From the NCBI RefSeq assembly GCF_040712315.1, contig NC_134022.1, forward strand, positions 2,356,001 to 2,420,000: DNA of 64,000 nt, read 5' to 3'. This document shows, one piece after another, positions 1-12,370 of the stretch (position 1 is the first letter of the stretch; each line of letters starts with the position of its first letter). Position numbers and translations under genes: made by a program. This DNA is from Castanea sativa. Its lineage: Eukaryota > Streptophyta > Magnoliopsida > Fagales > Fagaceae. Below the pieces are notes generated by a model that made no database searches, was not told the DNA's origin, and was given only the letters and a program-made list of their open reading frames with translations.

Positions 1-461
1 ATCGGTAAATTTTGTTATCAGAGCACTAAGGAAATGTTCTGCTACACAGAGGTAAGATCATGGTTAATTTGCCGTGGAAGGGAAAAGGCCAGTGTGAGCA
101 TTTGAAATTATGTCTTTCCATTGAATATTATAATTAAGTTCAAGGTAAGTCTGCACTCCTTTTTGCAATAAGTGGATATCAAAAAGCTGATATATGCCTT
201 ACAGGATAATATTAATTAAAGATCCAGTGCTATAAAATTGGCAGCCTTGTAGAATTGGCAAAGCCACATATTAACTGCTAAGGAATAGGTTGTTTTTCAC
301 TTTCCCTCATGGACATGTTCAGTGGCTCTTGTAAAGGCTATTTAACCATTTATATTCAAGAGGTCGAGTCGGCCATTCGTTGCATTGGTGGTCCTGGTGG
401 AGCAGTAGTGGTGCCGTTGATGATTTGATTTGGGAAGAGGAGTTGCTACGCACACACAAGA

Positions 462-496
<35 letters not shown>

Positions 497-804
497 GTAA
501 AAAATAAAGAAATAACTTTTTTGTTTTTGATTAATTAGAAAGGGGTTTTTAGTCTTTTAACTTTGTGCTACTTTTTTTTTTTTTTTGAGGAACAACTTTG
601 TGCTACTTAAGCAATATACATGTGCAAGTCATATATTCAAGATTTCCATCCAAAATAACAGTAAAGTTAATGTCGAGGTGCAAAAATGTAACAAGAGTAA
701 TAGTTTATGGTGCAAAATGTGCATTCGAATAGTTTATGGTGCAAAGTATAATCTGGGGTATAGTTTAGAGTGGTAAAGTATAATTTCTCCTTAAAAAGTT
801 GTGA

Positions 805-2165
805 AGATCGATTTTTGGATAGTATCCCGGCCCAAGTTTAAACAAGGACCCCGGACCCTCTAGTTGTAGTTTGAAGGAACTAGGCTTGGTTCGCCGTAGC
901 TAAATAGGCTGTTTACAGACCAAGTGATGCACAGGACAAGACTCTTGCAATAAGCATACACTAGCAAGCGAGAATATGTGTATTGATCAACAAGAAAACA
1001 ACAAAGGAAGACAAATGTAATAAAGAAAACACAACAATAATTGCTTGGGATCCTCAAATCAATAAGAAATGCTCCATTAATTTTCTTAGTTATGGATTAC
1101 AATGCGCTCACTAAAACGTAATACAAGGTCCAAATAAGCTCAAAAATTACAAACTTAGACGATTATTTAAGCCTCTAAGACTTGCAAAGTTTGAATCCTT
1201 TTGAATCCAAGTATATACTATAGTGGTTGTTTCTAGGATACCGAGAGATATTCCCCTATTTCTTATGGATTTTATAGAGTTTTCTCAATGATTTTATATG
1301 ATTTCACTGTTGTTGAATATGCCCTTCAACATTGGCTGCTTCTCCCTTTTATAATGTCACTTTAGGGTTCTGGGGTATCATTGATTCTTCCCCCTTGGCT
1401 CCCTAGGTACCAGAGCCCTTGTTTGTTTCAGCCCTTCTGACAACTAATTCTTTCCTTATTTCCCATAGCTCTCTTCTTTTGGTGTTTTTTCTTCAAAGGT
1501 GCTTGGCTGGCCTTCCGTTCCGAGGTGCATTTTGAGGAGCTGACCTTTAGCTTTGCTCCCTCCAAGCTTCTTTTATCTTCTCTTTTCAAGCTTAGACCCC
1601 TTTTAGCCGCCCCTCTCCTTTGGTCATCTTTCCCAGTAAGCCAAGTCCTTCTCTGCCAAGTCAAAGGTTTCTCCAACTATTTCCTTTCGTGCGTATCTTT
1701 TTCTAGGTTCCCTGAGGTACAGGCCTCTTGTTCTTGAGTCATTACTCTACAAGCCCTCTGGCTTTGTGCTGCATCGTTGAGTGCTTCGAGAAAGGACCCA
1801 TCTCCCTTTCGTTCTTGGTGCCTTTTGATCCCCCTTTTGAGCTGTCTTAATCCCACCTTGGTCGTGCTGCACACTTAGAGGTCCTAGGTAGCCTCCGATA
1901 TCCTGGCCCAACCCCTTTCTTCTAGACTTTCTTTGGTTCCTCTGATTCTGGCAAGCTGACTTTTTTCCTTTCTCCCTTTGTTTTATGGACTCTAAACCTT
2001 GCCTCTTCACGGATCCAGGACCTCAAATCCATCATCCTTCCTTCTTTTGTAAGCCCAATCTTTCCTCAATTTCTTACTTCCCATGGATTGGCCCAATGTG
2101 CCATTTGCTTGGGCCTTTTATCATGATTTGTTTTGTTTTTAGACCTCAACAAAAATATTTAGTAT
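805..2165. mobile_element. Possible LTR or other repeat; no gene
   Basis: A GC-richer block than its flanks with a TATA-like TTTTATAATG near 1347 and several short overlapping open frames without recognisable proteins. LTR identity is a guess; termini were not found. The sequence before it (1-804) holds a GA microsatellite at 459-491 and no recognisable gene. Confidence 0.25.
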
Positions 2166-2191
2166 AACATTGTTTAACTTAAACCCAACCC

Positions 2192-2246
<55 letters not shown>

Positions 2247-4600
2247 TACATGATTTAGTTATTTCTACAGGATACCTTTTGAATTCAAATCTCTCTTTGC
2301 TCACCCAATAATAATAATAATAATAAAATCTTCATTATGTTATTTGTAAAAGATGCCTTTAATCTATAATCAATATTTCCAGAATAAGTTTACTCCATAT
2401 GGTTGTTAACACCATAAACCTTTCGGCTCAACCATTAGGTAATTTAGACCATTACCTAAGCCCCTCAATGTAAGTGAAAAAAAGGCTCCAAATAAAGGAC
2501 AAAAAAATTAAAAAATAAAATAAAATCTCAAATTTTAGTCAATACTCATACAATAATAATTTTTTTTATTAAAAAAAGCAGTAGAAGAAAATTTTTGGAC
2601 AATAATTATCTTATAGGAGTATTAATTAAGCTCCAAAATTTTACCATTTCATGACAATTTTTATCTTAATAGGTTTGTACTTTGTCTTACTCCCTCTTTC
2701 AGAAGATTAGAATTTTTCATAAGCATGTGAATTTTAGACTAATCTAGTCCCCTACACGCACTCAAATATCTCTTTCTCTCTCTCCAAAATTAAAAAGGAA
2801 TAGCTAAAATATTCCCCAAATAATCTAAAATTACCATTAGATTTATCATCTCTACCTGAAATAGTAGTTAATTAGGCAGTTCCCTTAGCAATAGCAACCC
2901 CTTGAAGACGAAAAACAATGATTATTATTTCAACAAAAAAAAAAATCTATCTTTATGTGACATAACTTTATTATTTTACTTCTCTTTAATTAGACTGTTT
3001 CGCAAAGCATGGGAGAATGAAAGGCAGCGTTTTGCCTTTTTAACAAATATGGCAGACGTTCATTTTTCTGGGTTTTTGACGCAAATGTATGGAAAGGAAG
3101 GAAGGGAAGGAAAAGCAGGGGAAGGGAAGTGGTTTCTTGTGTTTGGACTACTTTGGAGGATAGAGGAAAAAAAGAAATGCAAAGAAAACAATTCTCTTCG
3201 GGCCCATATCTTGCAATTGGAGAGAAAAGTGGGGGAGAGAAAGTGAAATAAAAAAAGTGGGGAGCCCACTTTTTGACTTCTTATAAAGAATAGAATATGT
3301 GATATATGGTTTATTATAAAATTATGTATTATAATATATAAAATAACTTTTTGATGTGTTAAAATAACTTCTTTTTTTTAATACTTAAACTTAGAGAAAA
3401 TTTAAGATTTGGCACAACTTTATGTTATAATCTAAGTTCAAATTTAAGATTTGGCACAACTTTATGTTATAGATTATGAATGATGAAGAAAAAATAGTAA
3501 ATACCTCCTAAGCTTTCTAACATTGACTAGACTTTGATCAAAACATGCGAAGAAAAAAGTTATGAAATTGGAAGAATGTCACATGCGCACACGATGAGAA
3601 AGGGACATTTAACATTTTTACATGCGTGCAAATTTATGACACTGTTGCTAGCCTATGCCTCCGTGTATATACCGGCCCGTAGGGGACGGAGCTAATAATT
3701 TTGACTTGGGGGCCTAAATATTATTGTATTAATAGTTTAGTAATACACCATTCAAAGTCTTTTTGCACTTGAGAAGAATACACCATTCAAGTCACTCAAA
3801 CTCTACACACATTATATACACCGTAATCAAATATAAGATCATTTGATTCTCAAAAAAAAAAAAAAAAACTTGTTTCATAGTTACCATGGAAACTAAAAGA
3901 ACCAATACAAGATAATTAACATATTAATCAAATGATAGATTTGGATATTTTAGCATACCAAGCTTAATTATAGTGCAATAAATAGATACTAATGACGGTC
4001 AAATGGAATTTTTTTATGCTTCAATAATGATACTTGATTTTGATTTAGAGCACACATAAAAGTTATAATATTTTTTTCACAACTTGTTAAAGTGACAAGT
4101 TATGATTAGTGCAGTATTCAATAAAAAAAAAAAAGCAAATCTCTTCCACTACGAAAAAATATGTGAAAAATTTTGTATTAAATTTTAGGTTTTGATACTA
4201 GCTCACACTTTCACTATTTTATATATTAAAATGCAAATACTATCAATTATAGATATTTGTGTGAAAGAATAAATATGAACAAGGTATGAAGGAATATTTA
4301 ACCTTAAGTTTAACACAAGCAAAGTTCGATAAGAATAGGTGCGTGTGGATTGGAATTGTGTACATAACGTCAACCAAAGAATCAAACAAAGAATAGCACT
4401 GAGACAGGAGTTGCAAACACATGGTAGTAAATCAAATTAACAACGGACGCGAACTACCAGGTTAAGCTGAAAATAAATTGTTGATTTACCAATAGAACAA
4501 AAGTATGGAATAATGGAGGTTATAAGCGTTAATATCGCCATATCTTCCATCATAGAAAATTTGCTACAACCTCACGTGAATACGTAAAATACAACGTGCA
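2166..4600. other. AT-rich intergenic DNA
   Basis: Contains (TA)n followed by (GA)n at about 2193-2243, an AATAAT run near 2310 and poly-A tracts. A purine-rich open frame near 2902-3246 shows no family resemblance. A 31-bp phrase TTTAAGATTTGGCACAACTT is repeated at about 3400 and 3441. Confidence 0.5.
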
Positions 4601-4653
4601 TACTAGCTACTAGTGTTGTGCCTGTTATACATGTACCAGAGGAAAGAGCTGCT

Positions 4654-5334
4654 TCAAGGGCAAAACACAACCTTATAGTTAGTCCCACCATTGCAAGTAA
4701 GTGTGTTTGTTACATCATCCTTAGGGTAACTGTAAGCACTCGGGCACCGATCCTTGAAAAATTTGGAATAATTTGTGGGTCCACAGTTTCCAGAATTGCA
4801 ACAATATTCATCGGTCTTGAATACAGTACAAGGATTGTTACACCCACCAGGAGCTTTCAATTCAGCTGGGCACTGTCCATTGATATCAGCGGTGCATCTT
4901 ATTCCATTGGTGCAACCACCAGAGGTGGGACTAAATTCCATAGGAACATTAAACCCAAGAACAAGAGATATGTCAAAGAAATCCATGTTTTGAAATTGGT
5001 TTAGCGAAAATTCGGCAAGGGTGCTTGGAGGTGCACCATAGGCTTTGCATTGAAGAAGTCCACCACAGTCACCGGTCTGACAACTGCCATTCCCAGATCC
5101 ATCAAAATTGCACCCAGTTCGGGCCCAAATGCGGCCCGATGATCCAGGGCTAACTTCGAGGCTCCAGATTCCACCTTCGTTAATCTGCCTGCCACCAGCT
5201 ATAGGCGCAGCTGCGGCCCAAATTGTGAAGTTGCAATTGTTTGTTATATCAAATCTAGCTGCATGGGCAAAGGCAATGAAAAGAATGAAAAAGAAGTAGA
5301 AGAAAGATATGGACAGGTTTTTGAAGGGGTTCAT
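4654..5334 (-). CDS. Thaumatin-like protein (PR-5, osmotin-like)
   Basis: Single-exon gene encoding 226 residues. Residues 1-25 form a hydrophobic secretory signal ending AFAHA, followed by the mature start ARFDITNNC. The mature part has the full set of 16 cysteines of large thaumatin-like proteins and family blocks such as [12 protein letters not shown] (85-96), SPTSGGC (135-141), [15 protein letters not shown] (155-169) and the C-terminal NYKVVFCP. It ends at that motif with no C-terminal extension, so secretion to the apoplast rather than the vacuole is expected. Family members are pathogen- and stress-induced; some bind or hydrolyse beta-glucans through an acidic cleft. One cleft aspartate is replaced: D121 in FFDISL is kept, but the position five residues later, normally Asp in LVDGFN, is Leu126 (codon 4957-4959). 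Two W-box cores lie about 120-140 bp upstream. The start is the only ATG giving a signal peptide. Family assignment is very secure; enzymatic or antifungal activity is inferred. Confidence 0.95.
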   Translation of the reverse strand: MNPFKNLSISFFYFFFILFIAFAHAARFDITNNCNFTIWAAAAPIAGGRQINEGGIWSLEVSPGSSGRIWARTGCNFDGSGNGSCQTGDCGGLLQCKAYGAPPSTLAEFSLNQFQNMDFFDISLVLGFNVPMEFSPTSGGCTNGIRCTADINGQCPAELKAPGGCNNPCTVFKTDEYCCNSGNCGPTNYSKFFKDRCPSAYSYPKDDVTNTLTCNGGTNYKVVFCP

Positions 5335-5450
5335 TTTGGAGAGCGAGAGAGATAGGCCTCGGCGTTGGTTGGGTTATTATTAAGTATTATTAAATATGTA
5401 ACTTCTTTGTTGGATCGAAAAATTGCATTGCAGCATTGGCTTGGCTTGGC

Positions 5451-5472
5451 TTGACTTGAAAGGCTAGTCAAC
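5451..5472 (-). promoter_or_regulatory. Pair of W-box (TTGACT) elements upstream of PR-5 gene
   Basis: TTGACT occurs on the plus strand at 5451-5456 and GTTGACT on the minus strand at 5466-5472, about 117-138 bp upstream of the thaumatin-like start codon. TTGAC(C/T) is the core bound by WRKY factors, which commonly control PR genes. The match is visible; a regulatory role is inferred. Confidence 0.45.
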
Positions 5473-5499
5473 AAACGAGTGAGTCTACGCCAATCACGC

Positions 5500-8170
5500 G
5501 TAAAATATGGATTCTACTTAGGGGTTGTTTGTTTTATCTTGTCTTAATCATGCTCCATTACAACTTTCTCGTTTTGGGGTTCAAGTGATAATGACATATA
5601 TGTTTATTTTTTGGTGCGTCATCTTAATTCCTTCTTTTTATTACTTTACCTATCTAAAAAAAATGTTCATTTTAAAAAAAAAATTATAAATAAATAAATA
5701 TATATATATAACTGTTTTAATTCATGAACGATGATAGTTCGATAATTACAAAGAAGGATTTGAATCCAGACATAAAAAGGAGGGCAGCTGCAATTGAAAA
5801 TAAAAGAATAAACTTGATCCATAAGGTAGTGAACACACTCTATGTTCCAAAAAAAAATTTCTGAAGTTCAACACTAGTCAGAAAGAAAACATACCAAAAA
5901 GCTAAAAATTTAATTTGCCTGTGAATGCTCTTAACCATTCAATTAAAAACAAAATCTCAATCGGTATTTTTTTTTTTTTTTGCTTAAAGAGAAAATCGGT
6001 AATAAATAAGAGTTTAAATCTAACCTGTTTAATCCATTTCCATCCGAATAAAAATCACTTCTATCAGATCTGAAAACCTCTCTCAGACAAAATCACAAAC
6101 GCCTCAGCTGCTCTTCCAAAACCCGCGCCACAGCCTCGCAGCGAAGACGGACCCGTATCTCTTAGATTCACAAAACAAAACAAAAGCAGCCAACTTTCCC
6201 GATCAGCACCACCTTCAACCTCAAGGTCCTCAATCTTGAGGCTCAAACAATTAATAAAATCCAAAAATAAAAGAACCAAAATCCCCTCTCTGCAAAACGT
6301 GAATTTTGTGAGGTGGGAAATTAATTAGGTAGAGCTAGAGCCCGAAAGAGACTCCAAGGTCAAGGATCATAAAAGTAGATAGAGACATTGTCAAGTCATA
6401 ATTTTATGGTCAAGGATCATAAAATTATAGTAATTTTTCTCATTTACAGTAGACATTATATAACTGAAACTTTTTACCACTCACAAGTCTATAATAATAA
6501 TAATAATAATAATAACAATAATAATAATCACTGTCACCAAATACAACACTCTTTTTAGAAAATACGTGGACAATGCCACTTTCTAGTACCATATAAACTA
6601 CTTCACAAGTATTTTATGTGTCAGATTAAATGTTAAATTGTGATTAGTTGTTTGTTACTTAAATATGAACCCGCCACTTTTCTCTACTATTCACAATCTA
6701 TCACATGAATAGTTGTGATACAAATTATGTCATTTGATGTGTTCTTAAAATTTCTCAGCTAGTTGAGTATATGCTTAAGGAGTAGGGATGGGGCTCATGA
6801 TCGCCTATAATGGAAGCTTTTTCTATATCCTTCTGGGTCATATCTATAAATAATTTTTAAAGGTTGCAGGTATAAGAAAGATAGTGCTTAAGTGTTAATC
6901 TCATTTATAAAACATTCTTTATGGGGTAAGATTGCTAATAAGGTTAAGAGAGGTTAGGTTGGAATGGACAAGTATATATGCTTTGTTACAATTAAACGAA
7001 TAATGTCAGGGATAATACATCATCAATTAGTGGAAAAAAAAAGTGTGACCCTAAGTGTATTTTAGTCAAACAAACATATAAATCATCAGAAGCTCACATT
7101 AGTTAACTCCAAAAACAGTCTAATTAATTCAGCAGAAAAAAAGTATACCGTATTTCTCATCATGTGTACTAGTAATTTCATTCACACTATTATAAAAGTA
7201 GTACCTAGAAGCTAGAACTGTAGGCATACTCCATGATATCATCCTCAGCTTCACCTATGTAGGCTAGCCTGTCACCGTAAACTCTTATTTACTTATAATT
7301 TTTATAATTTTATAGTTACAACTAAAACTTTGAAAAATGAGGATTTGAACCCTCAATTTCAATTGAAAATGTCACACAGTGATCGTTAAATTATAAAACT
7401 CTTAATATCACCATGGACTTGACAATATTCTCACTAGGCCATCTGAATTTTATACGGGCTTCGTTAATGCCCATAATAACAACCATATTTCTTAAATACT
7501 ACTTTTATGATAAATATAAAAATAAAAAAAAAAGTAAAAAAATATCAATGACTTTTTTTTCATAAAAAAATTCTAAAAATATTATCTAAACCAATACTCT
7601 TTAAGTCTTAAGGCATCTATTAAGTTATCTTTTATCTCTCTTATGGGCATTACATTTCAATTCCACTTCTACACACCAATGCATCAAAGTGAGACAGAGC
7701 TGCCAAAACGGGGCCATGAAAAACAGTGGATATTCATTTGGCCATTCTTTCAGCAAAATCGCTAACAAACACATCACTACTGTTCGTATTATTAATTGCT
7801 GATGATATATAATAATACCTTGTCCGCCGCTGATTGTTACCAAAAAAAAAACAAAGAAATCTTTGTTTTGGCTTGTGAAGATCCTAATTGTATTTTTCTA
7901 AAATATCACTAAGAACCCTTAGGAATGAAGCCAATTGAGTCCATTAAAATCGATCGGATGAAAAATACCAAGTGTCACCAATTAAAAGGCCAAACCATTA
8001 TCCGTTGCACTTTGACTATGTGATTGACCAGCTGGTTTGACTATATAGGCCACCTGAGATTAAAAAAAGAAAGATACTGGAATGTTGAATTTCATGATTT
8101 TACAATCAAATACATGTTTTGAAAAACTTGTCAATTTTTTTTTTTTTTTTTTTGAGAATCACTTATCAAA
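5500..8170. other. AT-rich intergenic DNA, nothing coding seen
   Basis: Holds an ATA-type microsatellite (about 6490-6528) and tRNA-promoter-like words near 5750 and 7340 that may be SINE scraps. No open frame resembles a known protein. Confidence 0.5.
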
Positions 8171-8177
8171 GTTGGGA

Positions 8178-8331
8178 AAATTCTTAGGTAGTCCCGGAGT
8201 ATAGTAAAATAGTACTCCCTCCTCTCACATTCATGGTGGACCCCACCATGAATTTAATAAGCGGACCCCACCATGAATGTGAGAGGAGGGAGCACCATTC
8301 TCCGTGCTCCAGGAGTACCTAAGAATTACTC
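8178..8331. mobile_element. Foldback MITE-like element
   Basis: The left half (AATTCTTAGGTAGTCCCGGA, then CTCCCTCCTCTCACATTC) is the inverted complement of the right half (GAATGTGAGAGGAGGGAG, then GTACCTAAGAATT). The centre carries a further inverted pair around CATGGTGG. Transcribed, it would form a near-perfect hairpin. No clear target duplication was identified. Confidence 0.7.
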
Positions 8332-8389
8332 ATCAAAATTGAATTGGCAATTATATTTTTGATCTCGGGTGGCCTATAGTCAAAAGATT

Positions 8390-8575
8390 AATGCTAGAGA
8401 TATAAACTTTTTTATAAAAAAAATTTTAAATTGCTAATGTGGTAAGTAGTTATTGGTAAATGAAAAAATGATGTTAATATTAGGTTTAGGTGAAAACCAA
8501 TAAGAAATTGAACACATCAACAATTTGTAAAAATATTGTAAAATAGTTTGTAATTATAGCATTACTCATAGGCAA
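8390..8575. mobile_element. MITE-like copy 1
   Basis: Runs from AATGCTAGAGATATAAAC to TTATAGCATTACTCAT and shares CATCAACAATTTGTAAAAAT and AAAATAGTTTGT with the copy at 8850-9035. The ends are inverted (AATGCTA / TAGCATT). Confidence 0.5.
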
Positions 8576-8849
8576 AATTGCCAAGAGACAAAAATATTAT
8601 AAACATAAATAACAAATCCACCGTCCATGTATAAAGAAATCGTTAGTTTAAGAAGCACATAGAGGATTTGAAAACAAAGTAGGCAATGACAACAGACAAA
8701 ATAATAAAAATGTACACACCATGTTGGTAACCTGTAGATAAATGAAAAAGATTCGAAACTCATAAGCAATAAGCAACCAAGGACCACAATCAGTACAATA
8801 TTAAATAAATCCATAAACTTTGGAATTGTGGGGAAAAAAAAAGAGTAAT

Positions 8850-9035
8850 ACTACAAATATAAACTAATTTACAATATTTTTACAAACTGTTGATGTAGCT
8901 TTAGTATTTTTCAAATAATTATTTATAAACATAAATGTGATATTAGTAGTGGACTCATATTAAAAATAATAAGAATTTGCTACATCAATAATTTGTAAAA
9001 ATGTTATAAAATAGTTTGTGGCTATAACATTATTA
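8850..9035. mobile_element. MITE-like copy 2
   Basis: Runs from TAATACTACAAATATAAAC to GGCTATAACATTATTA, with the same internal block ACATCAATAATTTGTAAAAA. Two copies of one element family within 650 bp. Confidence 0.5.
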
Positions 9036-9149
9036 AAAAAAAAAAAAGTAAAAAGATGACACTCATAAATTTGTGTATGAATGCATCTGTATAGCTGTAT
9101 TGAGAATTAAAGCAAAAGATTCCCAAGATCAAGCCCAAACCAAAATTTT

Positions 9150-9285
9150 CAAAATGCTTGTAACTCAATTGGTTGACATACAAGTTTTGGTATTTCTCTC
9201 GGAAACCTAAAAAATTCAAATCCTCATCTCCCATAGTAAGGTAATTATTAAATTATCCACAAAAAATAAAAACTCCAAACTAAAA
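9150..9285 (+). mobile_element. tRNA-derived SINE remnant
   Basis: TGTAACTCAATTGGTTGACA resembles a pol III A-box and AAATTCAAATCCTCA, about 50 bases on, a B-box. The sequence runs into GGTAATTATTAAATTAT and an A-rich tail. Typical layout of plant SINEs; no tRNA fold. Confidence 0.6.
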
Positions 9286-9853
9286 ATGCAATTGTAACAA
9301 AGGAAAAAGATCTATAAGGACCACAATTAGTACAATAATAACTGGGAGAGAAAGAAAATAGGAAATAGATAGGCTCTACTATTCAAATCTCTACCCAAAT
9401 TCAAAAACTTAAAATACAAAAACTTAAATTTCATATGTTACCTATATGTTTCTTTGAAAATTTGAAAACCGGTACGGAACATACATTGCATTTGCATCAT
9501 GAAAAACAATGAGGAAAAGGAAATAAAACTCCTTCTCCTGACTAATAGAAAATCCCAATATCTTACTCTTGTAGTAAAAACTGAGAGAATTTTCTTCAAC
9601 TGAATAGGATTTTTTAAATAGTGAGACAAAAAGCATAATAAATTCTAATTTAGTCTTTGTATATTTTTAAAATTTAGATGCATAAACTTGCGTGTAGTTT
9701 CTCAAAACAAAAAAAAATTGCATGTAAATATAGTTGAAATAAAATGAGAGTATAATTGAAATGACATTTGGCATGAAATTGAGATGCATTTAAAATCTAA
9801 ACACTTGACATTGCATGATAATTAAACAAACACTTGGCATCAATTATAGCAAA

Positions 9854-10611
9854 TGTGGGGAGTAAAAGGACCCAAGTGGGCATTTGGGCCCTTGGGCTCT
9901 AACAAGGAGAGCCGATATGTTCTTGAGCTAAGAATTTGTTAATACTGCGAATCGGCCCATACGCCGAGGGTCCGAGGACACATCCGAGGGTGAGTTTCTC
10001 CTCGAACAGACCCAAGAAAACTCGTAGATTCACTACAAAGGTCAAGGCAGAGCTCTGAAAATACTGTTGGTTAAGAGGGGGAAACCCTGAACCTTCTAGA
10101 TACACCAATGTTAGAAAAATAGCATGAGCAAAGGCTGCCACCTCCACATTAAAGACTCTGTACCTACCTCCCTGGCCGCATTAATGGGGAAGTGACCCCT
10201 GAACAGTAGAGCTGAAACTTTTGTTCACTATTCAAAGGCACTAAGGGAAAAAATATCTAGGGGTGAGGGGGTTTGAGCAAGGGGTGGATAAAGCGTTAGA
10301 AAAGGAAGTATTTAAGGGGGGTGAAGGCCAAAGAAAAAGGGGCCAGTCGGTAACTAAGAATTAAATTAAGAATTGTAATCTTTAAGTAAGAAACAGAAAT
10401 AATATAGCAGTAGTCCTCGGCTCACGTCCGAGAAGGTCCATCGGTAATTATCATTCATTATTTATAAGTGTTTGCACATCAAAGCCTGTTATCAAGTTCT
10501 CAGTACCTTAATATAGATTTAAAGCCCACGCTCTACAAATTTCATTGTTTAAGGCTCATTGGGCCTGGGCCCATAATTTTCTTCGGGTCCAGGTGCAATT
10601 GTGCACTTACA
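9854..10611 (+). mobile_element. Solo LTR, 758 bp, with 5-bp target duplication GCAAA
   Basis: Starts TGTGGGGAGTAAAAGGACC and ends GCAATTGTGCACTTACA (TG...CA). It is flanked by GCAAA at 9849-9853 and again at 10612-10616. An inverted copy lies at 46440-47196. A TATA-like TATTTAAGGGG near 10309 sets the orientation. No internal coding region adjoins it, so it is a recombined solo LTR. LTR structure and target duplication are seen directly; Gypsy-type assignment is inferred. Confidence 0.9.
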
Positions 10612-10626
10612 GCAAAATTTTGAAAT

Positions 10627-12370
10627 TGTGAGAGACCGGACTTAGCTCTCAAAAAGAGATAGGCATTGGTACCTCTCTTTTCGGGATTATGTAGAGTCGC
10701 CACTTATTTTATAAGAAAAATAAGAAAACTATACTAAAAAAATACAAAATATCTAAATAGTTCATTTGTCATTGATTTGAATACATACATCTTGATAAAA
10801 AGAACTGTACATAGCTTTATTTCCTAATTACAATCTAGTAAAAAATACAAGGTTTTGTTTCCTAGTTACAATTTATCAGAATAAAATAAGACACCATCTC
10901 TACGAACCTAAGATTCTAATGTTCGGGAGCTAGGTTATAGAATAAAAAAGTGTTAGGCACCATTCTGCCCTGACAAAGTCTGGCCTTCTAGACTTTAAAT
11001 GATCATTTAAATACCCTTATAATGACATGCAACATGTTGTATTAACATTCTTACACCTATGGTTAGATATTATAAAAAAATCTTAGATCTGTAGCTCTTC
11101 TGTATGATGAAATTAAATTTGATTTTTTTTAATTGTAAAAAAATTATTTTTAAAGAAGAATTTCAGATTTGATTTTTAATTAACAAAGAGAATGATTTTT
11201 GAAGAAAAATTCCAAATATGATTTTTTTAATTAACAAAGAGAATGAATTTAAAGATAATTTTCAAATCTGATTTTTTCAATTAAAAAACAAAATGAACTT
11301 CAAAGAGAAATTTCAAATCTGATTTTTTTTTTAATTAAACAACAGAATGAATTTTAAAGAGAGTTTTTAAATCTGACTTTTTTTAAATTAAAAAACAGAA
11401 TGAATTTTAAAGAGAATTTTCAAATCTGATTTTTTTAAGTAAACAACAGAATGAATTTTAAAGAAAATTTTCAAATCGAATTTTTTAATTAACAAAGAGA
11501 ATGAATTTTAAAGAGAATTTTCAAGTCTGATTTTTTAATTAAAAAACAGAATGAACTTCAAAGAGAAATTTCAAATCTGATTTTTTAACTAAACAACGAA
11601 ATGAATTTTAAAGAGAATTTTCAAATCTGATTTTTTAATAAACAGAATGAATTTTAAAGAGAAATTTCAAGTCTGTTTTTTTTAATTAAAAAACAGAATA
11701 AATTTTGAAGTAAAATTCTCAGATCTGATTTTTTCAATTAGAAAACAAAATGGATTTTTAGAAGAATTTTAAAATCTGATTTTTTTTTAATCAAAATACA
11801 GAATGAACTTCAAAGAGAAATTACAAATCTGATTTTTTTTAATTAAAAAATAATGAATTTTGAAATAAAATTTCAGATCTGATTTTTTGGTAGAAAACAG
11901 AATGGATTTTGAAATAAAAATTTTAGATCTATTTTTTTTTTTAATTAGAATGCAAAATGGATTTAAGAAGAATTTTCAAACCTGATTTTTTTAATTAAAA
12001 AACAGAATGAACTTCAAAGAGAAATTGCAACTCTAATTTTTTAATTAAAAAACATAATGAATTTTGAAATAAAATTTCAGATCTTATTTTTTTTAATTCG
12101 AAAATAGAATAGATTTTCAAAAAGCATTTTCAAATCTTATTTTTTTAATTAAAAAAGAAAAACAAATCTAAGATCATATCATATACATCCTACACCTATA
12201 TGATTAAACATATGAACATACATGAACAAACAATCATTACATTTTTTATGAAATAAAGGTTCAAAACAAGAAAATTATATTTAGAGATTAAAAATCACAT
12301 GGAAAATATAATTAGATACACATGCTAATGAAAGAATAAACATGTTAATAAGAGAGTAGAAATGATACTG
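10627..12370 (+). mobile_element. Long LTR copy A, 3' truncated
   Basis: Starts TGTGAGAGACCGG and shares with copies B and C the GAGTCGCCACTTATTTT block and the GTTAGGCACC(C)ATTCTGCCC block. Most of its length is an AT-rich minisatellite. The 3' part, including the TATA region found in B and C, is missing where another LTR begins at 12371. Confidence 0.75.
11100..12165. repeat. About 52-bp AT-rich minisatellite, roughly 18-20 units
   Basis: The unit has CAGAATGAATTTTAAAGAG, TTTTCAAATCTGATTTTTT and AATTAAAAAA. Copies vary by substitutions and by T or A tract length. It lies within LTR copy A. Confidence 0.85.

Noticed and set aside
1428..2010. Three overlapping basic open frames of 60-90 residues
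   Set aside because: Low-complexity Lys/Arg-rich translations on the antisense of a pyrimidine-rich stretch; no domain and no splice support.
2902..3246. 114-residue open frame
   Set aside because: AT-rich and purine-rich low-complexity translation with no recognisable family and no promoter or splice context.
4618..5299. Several plus-strand open frames over the PR-5 gene
   Set aside because: Antisense shadows of the thaumatin-like coding sequence; no family resemblance.
9150..9250. tRNA-like A-box and B-box words
   Set aside because: No cloverleaf can be formed and an A-rich tail follows; called a SINE, not a tRNA gene. The same applies near 38.5, 51.75 and 52.76 kb.
11100..12165. Regular short repeats suggestive of a CRISPR-like array
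   Set aside because: Units are contiguous, AT-rich and diverged, with no unique spacers and no cas genes; it is a minisatellite inside a plant LTR.
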